Positions 13,509-27,701 of a stretch of 64,000 nt of DNA are shown one piece after another. The stretch covers positions 4,779,501-4,843,500 of the forward strand of contig SMMW01000521.1 in assembly GCA_004794655.1 (NCBI GenBank), in the 5' to 3' direction. The position numbers were made by a program, and so were the translations under genes. Below the pieces are notes generated by a model that was not told where the DNA came from, did no database searches, and saw only the letters and a program-made list of their open reading frames with translations. Each line of letters starts with the position of its first letter. Within the stretch, counting starts at the first letter, position 1. Origin of the DNA: Marisa cornuarietis. Taxonomy: Eukaryota; Mollusca; Gastropoda; Architaenioglossa; Ampullariidae.

Positions 13509-15132
13509 CTCTCATAAAGATTTTGAAACTGAGACTACAATCTGTACACTTGTAGACAAGCACCTGACTAGAAACACTGGTCGGCACAAATGTTCAGTGC
13601 CAACCCTGACCTCTTCTCTAAACTTGTTTCTGAAACTTTTTCCGCCTTATGCTCTTTACTTGCCGGACAAATATGGACAAACATCTGACTTCATGTGACA
13701 ATTACATACAACCTTAGCCAAACCCTGTCAGACATTCGTCCATATCTGGTCCGGCTAAGAAGGGATCAACTCAATCCAGAAACTTTTATAATTAAAACCA
13801 GATTCAGAAACATGTCTGCTATAATCTAAACATTTCTCTCTGAGAAAAGAAAAGAAAAAAAAACGAAATGCGGTAGAGTAGAAGATGAAGAAAGAGGTCA
13901 AAGGTAGTGAATGGATAAAAGGCAAAGAGATTGACGGCTGAAAGAGGTAAAGAAGTAGACAAGTATAGAGCTACACCTCTAAAAATATAGGGAAGTACAG
14001 AAGTAAAGAGGCTTAGACATGAAACAGTTCAGAAGTAGAGACATACAGAAGTACACACCTCAAGATGTAAGGAAATTACGAAATAGAGAAATGAAAGATG
14101 GACACCAAAAGCAATAGGGAAATGTAGAAGTAAAGAGATACTTTAAAAAGTAAGGAAGTTGAGAACAGAAGTACACATTCCAAAAAAGTACAGAAGTAGA
14201 GGTACATACTTAAAGAGGTATAATAGCAGACAAGTAAATATATACAACAATACAAAATTAAAGAAGGAAATAGGTATACATCTCAAGGTATAGAGAAGTA
14301 CCGAAGTAGAGAAGTAAAGAGGTGCAAACCTAAAGAGTAGAGAAGTAATGAAGTGTAACAGTAAAGAAGTGCACACCTAGAGAAGTACTGCAGTAGAAAA
14401 GCGAATATGCAATAAATGAACTCAAGTACAGAAGTAAAAAGGTAAACATCTAAACAGGTAGGTAAGTGCTCAAGTAGAGAATAAAGACATTAAAAGTACT
14501 AAAATAGTGAAGTAAAGAGGCAAGTACTGAAGTAGAGAATTCTATAGGTGTGTACCTCTTTAATTCTCTACTTGGAAGTAGAGAAAGAGAATAAAAGAGG
14601 TATAAGCTAGAGGAGGTAGAGAACTACTGAAGCAGAGAAGTAAAGAGGTAAAAAGTACTTCAGTAGCGAGGTGCAGAAGTAGAGAAAGAGAAGAAAAGAG
14701 ATCCACACCTAAAGTGATGGACATGTACGGAAGTAGAGAAGAGGTACAAGCTGAAAGAGTTAGGGAAGTACTGAAGTAAAGAAGTTACCTAAGGAGTGTA
14801 ATAAGGTAGAGAAGTAAGTAGGTGTCAACACCTTCAGATGCAGGCAGGTAAAAATTATAAGTAGAGTGAACTGACAAAGACTGAAGAGGCGTTTTCTCGT
14901 GAGGAAGACAGCGATGGTCCGATTCTCACCCTATCGTTGCTGCAGGTGACGTAGTTACTGCAGCTGGTGCATGACGGGTAGGTGCCCCTGGGTACCCCTC
15001 GACAACTGCGCACGCATGCTGCAAAACAAACAAAACAAAAAAAAAAGAAAAAAAAACTTCCCTCTAGCGAATTGAGGCCCTATGCTCCTCGAGGAGTAAA
15101 AAGGAATAAACAAACCTCTAGCAAAAGCTAGC

Positions 15133-15226
<94 letters not shown>

Positions 15227-15824
15227 CTTTATTCGCCAAGTGACGTAGCACGAGAAACATGTCTTGATGATGGCCACATTTTACCAACAATATCTCACCC
15301 ACACACGCAGATGTGCGCACAAGCAGACACACTCACATGCACACAATCACTCTCTTGCGTATAATAGATATGCCAGGAGTTGCGAGCAGTCCCAGTCTTA
15401 TGTAAGAGTGTGTAAGGGCATGCCTGGATGCTCACTAAAAAACATCAGTTTTTATATATTGGAAAAAAAGGCTGAATAAAGGTTAGGAAAAGTTCTAGAC
15501 GCTTGACGTATGGCAACCTTTTTTTTTTTGCTTTAATGAACAAGAAGATTCGAGAGTTTGATCGAAACAAATTTTCCAGAAAAAAGTCAAGGCATCTGGT
15601 CCCAGAAGAAACTGGAATAGCTTAAAGTGATGAAATGTAAAACATTGTAATAGTTGTACCTTTGTTTTGCAAATGTAGCGACTCATGTTGTACAAAACAT
15701 AGGGTCACAAACACTTCAGCATCACATAGTACTGGACACGAGGTTACGAAGCACCTCAACATCATGCAGTGTTTGTCATGACAAGACACACTTGTCACCA
15801 CAAAACTATTGGTTTTCTGTGTCC

Positions 15825-15876
<52 letters not shown>

Positions 15877-16276
15877 AAGACAAATCAAACGTTTGACCTT
15901 TTCTGGCTGAGAAACAACTCTAAAGAGGCAAAAGGCCGAAGAACATTGTTGTTTTGGCAACATGTGGTGCACTCACCAAGACCTGTACCAATGCTAGTTA
16001 ATAAGACAATGGTTATTTACAGTTAAGGTAAAGATGAGACACGAGAGGCACCATTTCTCCTGCCGTCAGACCTTGTCTAGGTAAGCTGGACTTACCTGGA
16101 CAGTCGCGGCGCACATCACAAGCTTCATCCTGGCGAGATTCCTTGAAGCCACACAGGTCTGGGACCACAGGTCTAACCTCGCCAGTCACATCCCGAACTT
16201 GGCAACTGCGCCTGCGCGATCTCGAGCCCTTCCGGCAGTCGCATGGGCACCACGCCTCCCAGGAACCCCACTCTGT

Positions 16277-16362
<86 letters not shown>

Positions 16363-19300
16363 CGGTCGCAAACAATGTATTTCATTGAAGTCTTCGTTTG
16401 CAACCCAAGTTTTTAAATCGTCTTCCTGCTCTCGCTCAATAATAACTCGGTCTCACAGTCCACAAACGTCTTGCTAACCCGGTTCATGATCTTGTCATTT
16501 ACTCACGTTAGTCTATAAACGTCCAAACAAAGTGGTTAATGATTCTTTAACTCACGAGGTTCAGGACAATCTTATATTGAGGAGGCAAGAATGAGAACCT
16601 CGTTCATGTCACCATGAAGTTTGCTCCTTCCTATACCATTGCATTGTGTTTCATGAAGTCATAATAAGCAAGTTCATAAAAATCGTGGTCACACAATTTA
16701 ATTGTCTAAAATCAAAGAAGAGTCTTTAACAAAAGAATAATAAAGTTTTTTTCTTGAAATTCTTCGCAAACTGGTTAATGAAAATCTTGGCCACTTATTT
16801 TAATAAAGTTTTGCTAAAGTCTGACTATGAAAGTCATTCTAAAGAATTACACAAAAGTTGTAATGAAGTTACGGTTGAAATTCACACAAATTGTTTCTGG
16901 GAGCCTTATAACTGCATATAACTAATAAAAGGCTTACTTACCACCACAGGGCTCTCCTGCAGACAGATTAACAGAAATGATAATACAGTAACATCAGTGT
17001 AGCACAAGATGCAGCAGTCAGTGAAGACACATCCCCAACGTCCATTCTTTCTTCATAGACAATACTTGATACTTTCACCTCACCTAAACTTTCATAGCTA
17101 CTTCATCTATGTTTTCAAAGAAGCTTTACATAATTTTTTTAGTCACATTTTCGCTTAAATTTTCAGTCATTTTAGTTTGCTTAATTTTTATGGCATTTTA
17201 GACCTTTGATGATTATTATCTAATCACATCATTTGCATCAATTTCATGATTGTCTGGAGAATACAATGGGTTGAAACCTATCTGTGTTTACATCTGTTTG
17301 CATATTTGATTATATGGAGACTAATAGATTCATACATACCTCGGTATACCTACATATGGTTATTTGATCTAAGTTTTGATATTACCAATTAATGATCTTG
17401 AAATGTATTTCTTGCTTAAATTATTTAAGATATTCAAGTTATTGACAATTCAGTTTAGTTTTCAAGTTGTTTCCTTTCAGTCTCTGTGGTCGCATCACTT
17501 ACATTTTGACTTTCGTGATTAATTAAATTACATGCTGATAATTTAACTTCAATTTGTATAGTTTTTTTTAAATGTTTATAAGTTTTCATTTTTTCAGTCA
17601 AGCTTTCTTAGTTTCTTTTCTCATGTTTTCGCAATAACATCGCCTTCACTGTGGTCGTAACGACATCATCAACTTTTATTGCTATTCTACTTAAATATTT
17701 CAGTAAGTCGATCAAATTTTGTTTTACTTACTTACTTCTTACCTTTCCTTTATATTTCACTTGAAATTAATTAATATCATCCCTGAAATCATCAGGTGAA
17801 TTGAAAGCAAACAGTCTGTGTCAATAAAAGGCAATCAGAACGGTGTGTATCCAATCCCATCTCTGAATTCTAAATGTAAACTCCTCTCCCCTCAAATAAT
17901 TACTTGTGATTTTATTTTAAAGAGAAGCATTTAAATTTTAACTTCTGATGCCACTAGATTTATGTCACCCAACCAGGGATCCACTTTTGCCACCTCCCAG
18001 AAAATGAAGTCTTAGTGAGTTCTTGACTTCTAAGCCCTCTACCCCATCCACCCTGATGTGAGAATGGTCAGGTTCAAAGGCGTGTATCCCTTGAACCCTC
18101 ATATTGTGGGGCTAAGCATGACAATGAATCGAAGGGGGATCGAACTTCACGAAGGGGAGACTTACTGCATGGCTGGACGTCCATGTTAGGGCCTGGACAC
18201 GGTCGGCCGCACTCGTTGGCCGGTGGACTGTCGCACTGACGCCAACGCTGCTGCTCTCCGGGGCCGCACGAGACGGAGCAGGCCCCCCATGGTCCCCATT
18301 GTCCCCAGTTACCTTCAACTGTTGATTGAAACAGGAAAGCGGTTGGAACGAAACGTGAGACTCACCAAGTACAGAATGAATTACTGAATTACTAGATCGT
18401 ACTGTCAGGATTGATTACTAAAGAAATGATTGTCCATTTTTGAGAGAAAAAAACAACAACTGCCAGGTGGTCTCATAGCATTAACCTTTTTATGGCTGTC
18501 TTTTTCTAAGGAGTATTATAAGCTGTTTTTTTCCTTTCATATTAATTATACTAAAGATTGTTGACTCTAGAATTTAAATGTAAATCCTTGCTGTCTTTGT
18601 GAAGCATGCTTTGATCACATCATGGAACTGGAATTTACAGCCCCAGTTATAACTCATGATGGTATGTTTACCAGAGGTGACAGTTCACAAATGTAAAAGT
18701 TATCAGTCACGTCAGAGCTGAGAGGTCACGTGGGTAGATAACTCACTGGGGTATGGGCCACACCGTTCTCTGCGAGTCTCAGTGGCTGGCCCTTGACAGT
18801 GCGAATGAGAACACTCCCCTGAAAACGACGAGAAACAGCGTCTGCTTCTCTCGACTACCCCATCTCCACAGGGGACTAGACACGTGCTCCAAGGGCTCCA
18901 GGAACCCCACTCTAGTGACGTCATGTGCGGCAACATGCGAGTGAAAGAGAGAAATAAAACTCTTTATAACGGTCACACTACAACACTACAACACTCACGT
19001 GACGAAAGAGCGAAACTTCTGGAATTAACTGCCGTGAAGATAATCGACACGAGAGCATCCATCTTATAACAAATTGAGGCCGTATACGGTGGAGGCAAAT
19101 AAGTTTTCATTCTCAAACACATGTCCATTGTAAATGGCAATAATAATGAAATCTCGTGGACGTAAAATAACCTGTCAAAATCACAAGCGCAGCCGACAGC
19201 ATTTCAGCAATATTTCAGTCTGGACAGCGACACCCAATATCTCACAGGTAAAATGTAAATCCCGTAATACCTGTAATATACCGAATACATGTCTACCCTG

Positions 19301-22300
19301 AAAGAATCAGGTTAGTCGATCGCCATGACAGATTTGGTCGTGAATCTAGTATTAATAAAGTTGGTCATTTGTCATTCAGTGCTATCATAATTATTAAAAA
19401 TACAAAGAAAAAAATAAACAAAAAGTAAAACAACTTATCAAGTTCAAGGAAATAATGTTTAGAAAAATACTTTGTAGAACTCTTTGAATCTATATAATGA
19501 AGGAGCGTGTTTATGTTATGGTTCACAAATATTGTAATACTCTGAGAAAAAATTGGATGTTTCTTAAGAAAATATATTCTACTGATAAAAAGCGTAGTGT
19601 TTTAGTTTGAGAGTAAATCTTCCTGACTTTTTCAACGGCCCAATGCTTAGATGACATATTGTTGGTTAATTACTTTTCCCCAAGGAGTTTTCAGTACCCA
19701 CAACAGAGCAACATTCATTGAATTGCTACATAAAAACAATAAAGTCTTGACGGTGAAAATGCAATGTGACCTTACTTCTTAAAAAGAGGGAAAAATTAGA
19801 TATCTGTGTTTTCAGAGATAGTTAAGATGCATTTCTCTGTCAAGGGAAGTGGAAAAAAACTTTAGAGCAAAATACTAACTTTGCCAATAATGTGAACCAA
19901 CGGAAGTTTGATTTTAAAAAAAATTACCGCAAGATGGACACGGTTCGTTGCACTCCTCTCTCTCCACACTTTCTCCAGCACAACCCTTCCCACACATGTT
20001 GGGGGATGGACTGTCACAACGACGCCCTCGACTGCGATATCCACGTCCACAGTTGACTGAGCACGAGCTCCATTGCTGCCACGCCCCCCAGCTTCCGTCA
20101 CCTGGACACATGTCCACCACAAGTACACTACAGGTGTCGAAACCGACCTTTCAAACATAATTTCTTTATTATCATTCTTGTGTTGCAGATCTCGTCGGAG
20201 AAGCAGTTAAATATTCCACCCTGTATCTACTGTTAGGTTGTGTTTTGAAATGTAGTTTAGATGGCATGGCTTGTCCTGGGAAAGGGACACCTGTATAAAT
20301 AGACTGATGTTATATACTGAACACATCCCAGAGTTTAATCCTAGAGGTGCCATGGCAGCTTATACGAGGTGTGGCAGAAAGGTAATGAGACTGAATTTTC
20401 AGCATGTCCCTTACACTCTTTTGGATGTTTTCTAAAGTCCCGAAATGACATCCTTTGAGGACATTTTTCAGTTTAGAAAAAAAGGAAAATGTCACAGGTG
20501 CTGAGGTCAGGTGAATAGGGGGGGTTGGGGAATGCCTTTTGAGTTCAACAATTCCGTAAAGGAGAGAGCAGTGTGACGTGGGGCGTTGTCATGATGGAGC
20601 ATCCATTTGTCTGCAATGTCTGGTCTCACGCGAATGATCCTTTCTCTGAGCCTTTCAAGGATGTCTTTATAAATAAAACTTGGTTGACAGTGTGAGGAAC
20701 AAATTCTTTGTGGACGATTCCCCTTCTGTCAAAAAAATAAATCATCATTGATTTGATCTTCGATTACCAGATCACTAGTCTCATTACTTTTCTGCCACAC
20801 CTCGTATCATATCATGAAAACGCATCATTGGACAGGATAGTCGATGTCACCAGAGTATCGTCCACCTCGACAGACAGGAGAGATCATACCAGCTGATATA
20901 ATTGTTTATTTTAGCAGACATGACCGCTTACACCACATCTAGCTGTAGTTATGAAGCGGATCTATGGGGGTAAAACAGCTTTTGCGGGGGTGTGGGGGTG
21001 TGCTGGTCATCGCTTTATATAACTTCGGAAACGAGACGCATTTCCATATATTCTTTATGTTGTCGAGGGGCAACAATTTACCCTCGTTTCATTACTACGG
21101 TTCTAGTAGTTACAGTCTACGTCAGCAGTCACAGGTAAAAAGTAAGAGTAAATGTCGCCCACAACCCAGTTTATGTCATTGGGGAGTGATGTGTTAGAAA
21201 CAACACTTTTCTCAGGCTCACCGGTTTGTAAGATACCCATTCTCGACAGCTGGGTTAGCTGGTGGAAATTCACTACGTCACAAGAGTATCTAACCGTCGC
21301 TTTTCCGGGCTTGGACGCCATGGTTGTAACCACTTGGCTATCCGTGCACCCAGCGCTCAAGACAATGAAAAACTCATGAATATAGACTAAAATACTCTTA
21401 AACAGACGGAGACGTTTGTATCAGCAGACACAACAGTGCACAGAGACAGACATAAGAAAAGATATCAGTAGACACGTGCGCTCACATCATCAGAGATGAA
21501 AGAACACGTTGAACGACCCGAGCGTTCACAGCAGCGGAAAGCGGTAATCTATCGAAACACATTAGCGGTAGACTGTCACATTAGTGGTGAGCTGTCACAT
21601 TAGCCGTGAGGAGTTGCATTAGCAGTTAGCTATCGAAACATTTTAGTGGCATGTTATCACATTAGCGGTAAGCTATCGAAACATTTTAGCGGCATGTTAT
21701 CACTTTAGCGGTAAGCTATCGAAACACACTAGCGGCATGTTATCACATTAGCGGTAAGCTATCGAAACACACTAGCAGCAGGTTATCACATTAGCGGTAA
21801 GACATCAAAACACACTACCGGCATGTTATCACTTTAGCGGTAAGACATCAAAACACACTAGCGGCATGTTATCATATTAGCGGTAAGACATCAAAACACA
21901 CTAACGGCATGTTATCACATTAGCGGTAAGACATCAAAAGACACTAACGGCATGTTATCCCATTAGCGGTAAGACATCAAAAGACACTAACGGCATGTTA
22001 TCACATTAGCGGTAAGCGATAAGCTAACGAAACACGTCGTCGTTCACGTCGCAAGACGAGAATTCGAGGAGGACAAGACCTTTGACATCACCAAGCCTGA
22101 CAGTTCACACCACCAGACTTTTTCGTCCTCATCGATGGACATAAGAGTTTGTGTCTCAAAGAGATGACAACTAGTCTTATCGTCTTACTTACTGGGGTAA
22201 GGGCCACACATTTGAAGTCTTCTCTCAATGCCGGATCCTTGACAGTGGGATGGAAGGCAGGAGTATCTCGGGGAGAAACAGGATCGTCTTCTCTCCGTCA

Positions 22301-25300
22301 TTCCATCTCCACACGTCACCGAGCATGCGCTCCACGAGCCCCACGTGCTCCACTCTAGTGAAGTCATGTTTAACAGCACATGAAATTTAGTAACGGAGGT
22401 TCAAATGATTATTATAGAGCACGCCACAACATTATTTTAATCTTTTACCAGGTGCTCTCACATGTTTAACACTTTTCTGGATCCCAGTCAATCTCACCCA
22501 ACACTCTCAGCCAAAAGTGTTTCACTCCCACACACTTTACTGTTACCAAAATTAAATAGCCTTTAGCATGTCTTAGAGTGGGGAAATATGTCCTCAGAAG
22601 AACATATGGTGGTCCAAATTTATATATATATATAAACGAATATATTCACATTCGTACCACGTGTGTCATTCTTAATATTTACATAAGGACTAATTTCGTC
22701 AGTATGCAACACACTCAACCATTACAAGGTTGTGGTAGCACAAAAAGTGTTCAGAAATGAAACATTTCCGTTTAGAGAGTATCAAATAAATGTACATCAC
22801 TAAATCTTAAGCCTTTGCAAATGTGTTTTAAATCTGAGCCTGTGAGCTGAAATAGAGCCTCGAACGTGCGACCAGAGTTATAAAACAGCGCCATATTGTC
22901 ACTCTTCTCCGACTTCAATGGGACTATAAATGACACCCGACTTTGACAATTATGGTAGAGAGCGTTAAGTACCCGAAAGACGTGGCCATGTAAAGAATAT
23001 CACGTTCTGTGCTCACAGATTTGAGAGGTCGTATAAAGAGTTAGGAGGTCGTTTGGACCACTCGTTATGATATGATGTCACTTTTGTCACTTTTTGTCAC
23101 CATCTTGAAAAAGAGCATTCGTTGTTTGATGGTAATCTAAGCTTCTTTGGGAACAAATGCAGAAAACTACATTAATAAGACGAGGTCAAGTGTTTGAAAA
23201 TTTAGGACCCAAGTACATGTGGAGATGCCGCTCGAGATGTGCAAACCACACTTGTTACACACAGAAGGAAACAGCGAAAATTTTAGGAAAATGTTACCGC
23301 AGTCTGGGCCTGGAGGCGAAGGAGGCATAGTACAAGATTGAAGAAAGCAAGCTCTTTGCTCCATCCTGGCCCCAGGACAATCCCTTGCACACACGTTGGG
23401 CGGTGGACTGTTACAAAGGCGCAAACGGCGCTGAGTGCCACTTCCGCATGTGACTGAACAAGAATCCCATTGTTGCCACGAACCCCAGTTACTGTCACCT
23501 GCAAATATTTCAAATATGGAACCTGTGACTTTTATCTGTACTGGAGCCATGTTTCCAATGAATCGTGTACTATGAAAGTGTAATGACTGTAGTTAATTAA
23601 TTGATGTCAAACATTTGGAGAGGGACATATTGAGCAACCACAAATCGTTTAGTTCATTTGAACTAGCGAGGGAGTGATGTTTCTTTGCCAAACCTGGCTT
23701 GAAGGTGAATGATCTCCGTTGCTTTTCATCTCTTTTCTGTTTATCTGCGTCAAGTTTTGTGTCTAATATCGGCTGGTGAATCTTTTCCTAGGTTCTCGGA
23801 TTAATTTCTGTGTCTGCGACACTTGTCTTCTTTTTCTGGATCATTTTATTACTACTAACCACGTCTGCCACATCTTGTTGTAGCTTAGATATTAATTCAT
23901 TGTTTCACTTTCGTTTTCTGACTTGGATTCCTTTTTCCTGCAGTCGCTCCGGGGCGCTTTGAGAATAACTTTGATGGTGGCTAAAGCACTCTCTTAACCA
24001 TCTGACCATCAGATTTTGAGCCACAATAATAACTCTTTATACTATAGTAAATATTACAGCCGCTATTATAAACTCCACCAGTGGATATCACAAGCTTTAC
24101 CTGATATGACAGTTAAGATTAGCAAAAGTTATCAGTCACATCAGAGCTGAGAGGTCACGTGGGTAGAAAACTCACTGGGGTATGGGCCACACCGTTCTCT
24201 GCGAGTCTCAGTGGCTGGCCCTTGACAGTGCGAATGAGAACAGTCCGCTGAAAACGGCGAGAAACAGCGTCTGCTTCTCTCGATTAGCCCATCCCCACAG
24301 GTGACTAGGCACGTGCTCCAAGGGCTCCAGGGGCTCCACTCTAGTGACGTCATGTGCGGCAACATGCGAGTGAAAGAGAGAAATAAAACTCTTTATAACG
24401 GTCACAATGCAACACTACAACACTCATGTGATGAAAAAGAGAAACTTCTGGAATTAACTGCCGTGAAGATAATCGACATGAGAGCATCCCTGTTATAATA
24501 AACTGGTGTGGTATACAGTAGATAAACTAATATTTCATTCTCAAACACATTTCCATTGTAAATAGCAGTAATAATGAAATCTCGTGGATGTAAAAAAAAT
24601 CTGACATAATCACAAAACGCAGCAAAGAACTTTTAGGCAATATTTCACCCAATATTTCACCTAATGTCTCACAGATAAAACATAATTCCTTAATATCTGT
24701 AACATCCCCAATCAATATCTCTCGTTAAAGAAATAAGTTAGTCGATCTCCATGATTGATGTGGTCGTGAATGTAGCATTAATAAAGTTGGTCCTTTGTAA
24801 TTTAGTGTTATTAAAATGATTTAAAATACAAGGAAGAAAATAAAAAAGTAAGACAACGTATCAAATTAAAGAAAAGAATCTTTAGAAAAAAACTGTTTAT
24901 AACCCATTAAATCTATATAATAAAGGAGAGTAATTTGTTATAGTTCACTGACTTCGGAGTTAGTTATCAGGCTGTGTATTATACAGAGGAACACGAGTGA
25001 AAGTCCGATTTAGACAAATTTACCGCACGACGGACACCATTCGTTGCACTCCTCTCTCTCCACACTTTCTCCAGGACAAACCCTCCCACACATGTTGGGC
25101 GATGGACTGTCACAACGACGGGTACGACTGCGAGTTCCACGTCCACAGCTGACTGAGCACGAGCTCCATCGTTGCCACGCCCCCCAGCTTCCGTCACCTG
25201 GAAACATGTCCATTGTGAAACATGCAGGTGATGGAGTCGACCTTCGAAACAGGATGCTTTTATTTGTATTCTTGTGATACCCATTTCCGACACCGGGGAT

Positions 25301-27701
25301 AACTGGGGAAGTTCGCTACTTCACGTGAGTCTGGACATCAGTGCTGTAACCATCCATGTCCCCAGCACTCATGATAACTCACATAAACTGCCATGAAAAA
25401 CTCATAAAGAGACACAAAAAGCTCATAAACAGACAGAAGCCCTTATATCAGCAGACAGAGAGACAGACCTAAGAAAAGATATCAACAAACACGACAGGGC
25501 ACAGAGACAGACATAAGAAAAGATATCAACAAACACGAACGCTTTACATCTTCAGAGGCGAAATAAAACACAAATAGACTCGAGCATTCACAGCAGCAGA
25601 TAAGTGGTATCGAAACACATTAGCGGTAAGTTGTCAATACTAGTATGGGCATTTTCTTTCAGAGAAATCAGAAACATAGAACCACGTTTGTTGTCATGGA
25701 ACAGCATAATTTCAACCTTCAGAATGTCATCAGAAATAAAATGAATGGATGAGGAAGGAAAGAAGTCAATGAAACAGAGTATACAATACAAATTTATTTA
25801 TCCACAAAGGCAATGCCAGAAATTAACGACTTCTGACATTGATCGTGCAAAAAAAATGTGCAGATGCTACACAGAATCAAGTTTAAAAAAACAGGTTTGT
25901 CACAGTTCCTCCACGTGTTTGAACCGCTTCACCAAAAGCCACAAAGTATCTGATCCAGAACCTTCCCACTGACCCCAGCTACCATCAGCTGTAAACCAGT
26001 ACCATGTTCATGTTACAGTGTTTTCAATATTTATGCGTGGTAATGACGGTATGACACATAAATGTATGTTAATGACCAGACAAATGCGTGGTAATGAGAC
26101 ATAAATGTATGTAGTGACCAGACAAATGCGTGGTAATGAGACATAAATGTATGGTAATGACCAGACAATGCGTGGTAATGGGACATAAATGTATGGTAAT
26201 GACCAGACAAATGTGTGGTAATGACATAAATGTATGGTAATGACCAGACAATGCGTGGTAATGACATAAATGTATGGTAATGACCAGACAAATGCGTGGT
26301 AATGACATAATGTATGGTAATGACCAGACAAATGTGTGGTAATGACATAAATGTATGGTAATGACCAGAAAAATGCGTGATAATGAGACATAAATGTATG
26401 GTAATGGCCAGACAAATGCGTGGTAATGAGACATAAATGTATGGTAATGACCAGACAAATGCGTGGTAATGACACACAAAATAACAAACAGACAAATACA
26501 TGATAACTGTCAAGCAAGCGTCTTCTACGCAACACTGTAATTACTGCTGACTTTGTTGACGATGTGTGTGTGTGTGTGTGTTTTTGAGCGAGATATATAT
26601 ATATATATAGACAGACAGGGGATCCTTGTACAGTTTCCACACCTTCGCAGACTACAATAATAAAGTCTGGGATTTAATATTCTTCCTGTCATCGGATATG
26701 GCATGGACAGAGGAGAGACTGAGGACAACTCACTGGGATTAGGGCCACACTGGCGCTGACTTCTCTCAACGCTGGATCCTGGGCACTGGGACTGAGGACA
26801 GTAAGGATCCGTGGGCGAGGCACAGGATCGTCTCCTCTCCACCATGCCTCTTCCGCACGTGACCGCGCACTCGCTCCAAGAACCCCACGCGCTCCAGGCT
26901 AGTGACACTAAACAAGATGGTTGACATTATTTTAGCGAGTGGTGAAGTAAACCCTTCATTGTATAATGTGAGGATGAGTTACTAGTTTGTTATTTTTTTC
27001 ATTTGTTTTGTTTTCAGTGGATATCTGACTGCAGGTATTTATGTAGTTGTTGTTACTGATGAGGTCTGGGGTGTGCAATGTCCGCAAGTATCAATAAATT
27101 ATTGTCAGTGCCATTGTCAACGAGGACGAAACTGTTGTGAATATTTTTTCTACAGAATTAGAGGCATTCTCTGCGGACACTCACCACAACAAGAGGGCGA
27201 AGAGCAGGGAAGGGAATCCATGTCCGGCCCCTGACAAGGTCTCCCGCTGCCCTTAGGGGTCGGGTTGTTGCAGTTCCTGCTGCGCGTTCGCGTGCCTTCG
27301 CCACAGGTGACAGAGCAGGCCCCCCACTCACACCATTCACTCCACCCTCCGTCTCCTGTCATAGACGGCATCATCGTTTTCGTTATCACCGGTATCTACC
27401 CTTTTCTACACCATTATCTTAGTTCCGAAAACTGCCCCATGGCTCATTACAACCTATAGAAACAAGAAAGACAATAACACACTGTATAACAGCATGAAGT
27501 GAAGATAAGATGTGACAAGGTGTCAGAACCAAAGGGGTGACGGCACGTGACCTACTGGGGCAGGAAGAGCAGGATTCCAGAAAGAGGCTGTACATTTGCT
27601 GCGTTATCTGCGTCATCTCTTGCACGGCGCGCAGCAGGGCGATGTCAGGGCTGTGGCAACACCGACCGTCCTCCCTGCATCCTGCACACATGAACATGAA
27701 T

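Larger units (their letters stand above)
18690..21600. repeat. Tandem duplication in gene 1, copy 1 (exons 10-11)
   Basis: Exons 10 and 11 and the introns around them match 24120-25635 over exon and intron sequence. Examples are the AACTCACTGGGGTATGGGCC exon end, the intron bases beyond it, the intron near 19000-19500, the SINE-like block at 21230-21350 and an ACAGACATAAGAAAAG stretch. Copy 1 is longer because it holds a mariner-like element (20365-20804) and an expanded minisatellite (about 21540-22020). Confidence 0.85.
24120..25635. repeat. Tandem duplication in gene 1, copy 2 (exons 6-7)
   Basis: Counterpart of 18690-21600, in the same orientation. It lacks the mariner insertion and has only about one unit of the minisatellite, so those two changes probably came after the duplication. 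Confidence 0.85.

Noticed and set aside
15134..15364. Frames of poly-Met, poly-Ser or poly-His (also at 1827, 38063, 39161 and 43358)
   Set aside because: Translations of (GAT)n or (ATC)n microsatellites.
21540..22020. A CRISPR-like array of repeats and spacers
   Set aside because: The units are continuous tandem copies without unique spacers, in an intron of a eukaryotic gene.
26008..26640. A 210-codon minus-strand frame and overlapping frames rich in His, Tyr and Ser
   Set aside because: They lie entirely on the 41-45-bp minisatellite in an intron of gene 1; all frames are repeat artefacts without domain or splice support.
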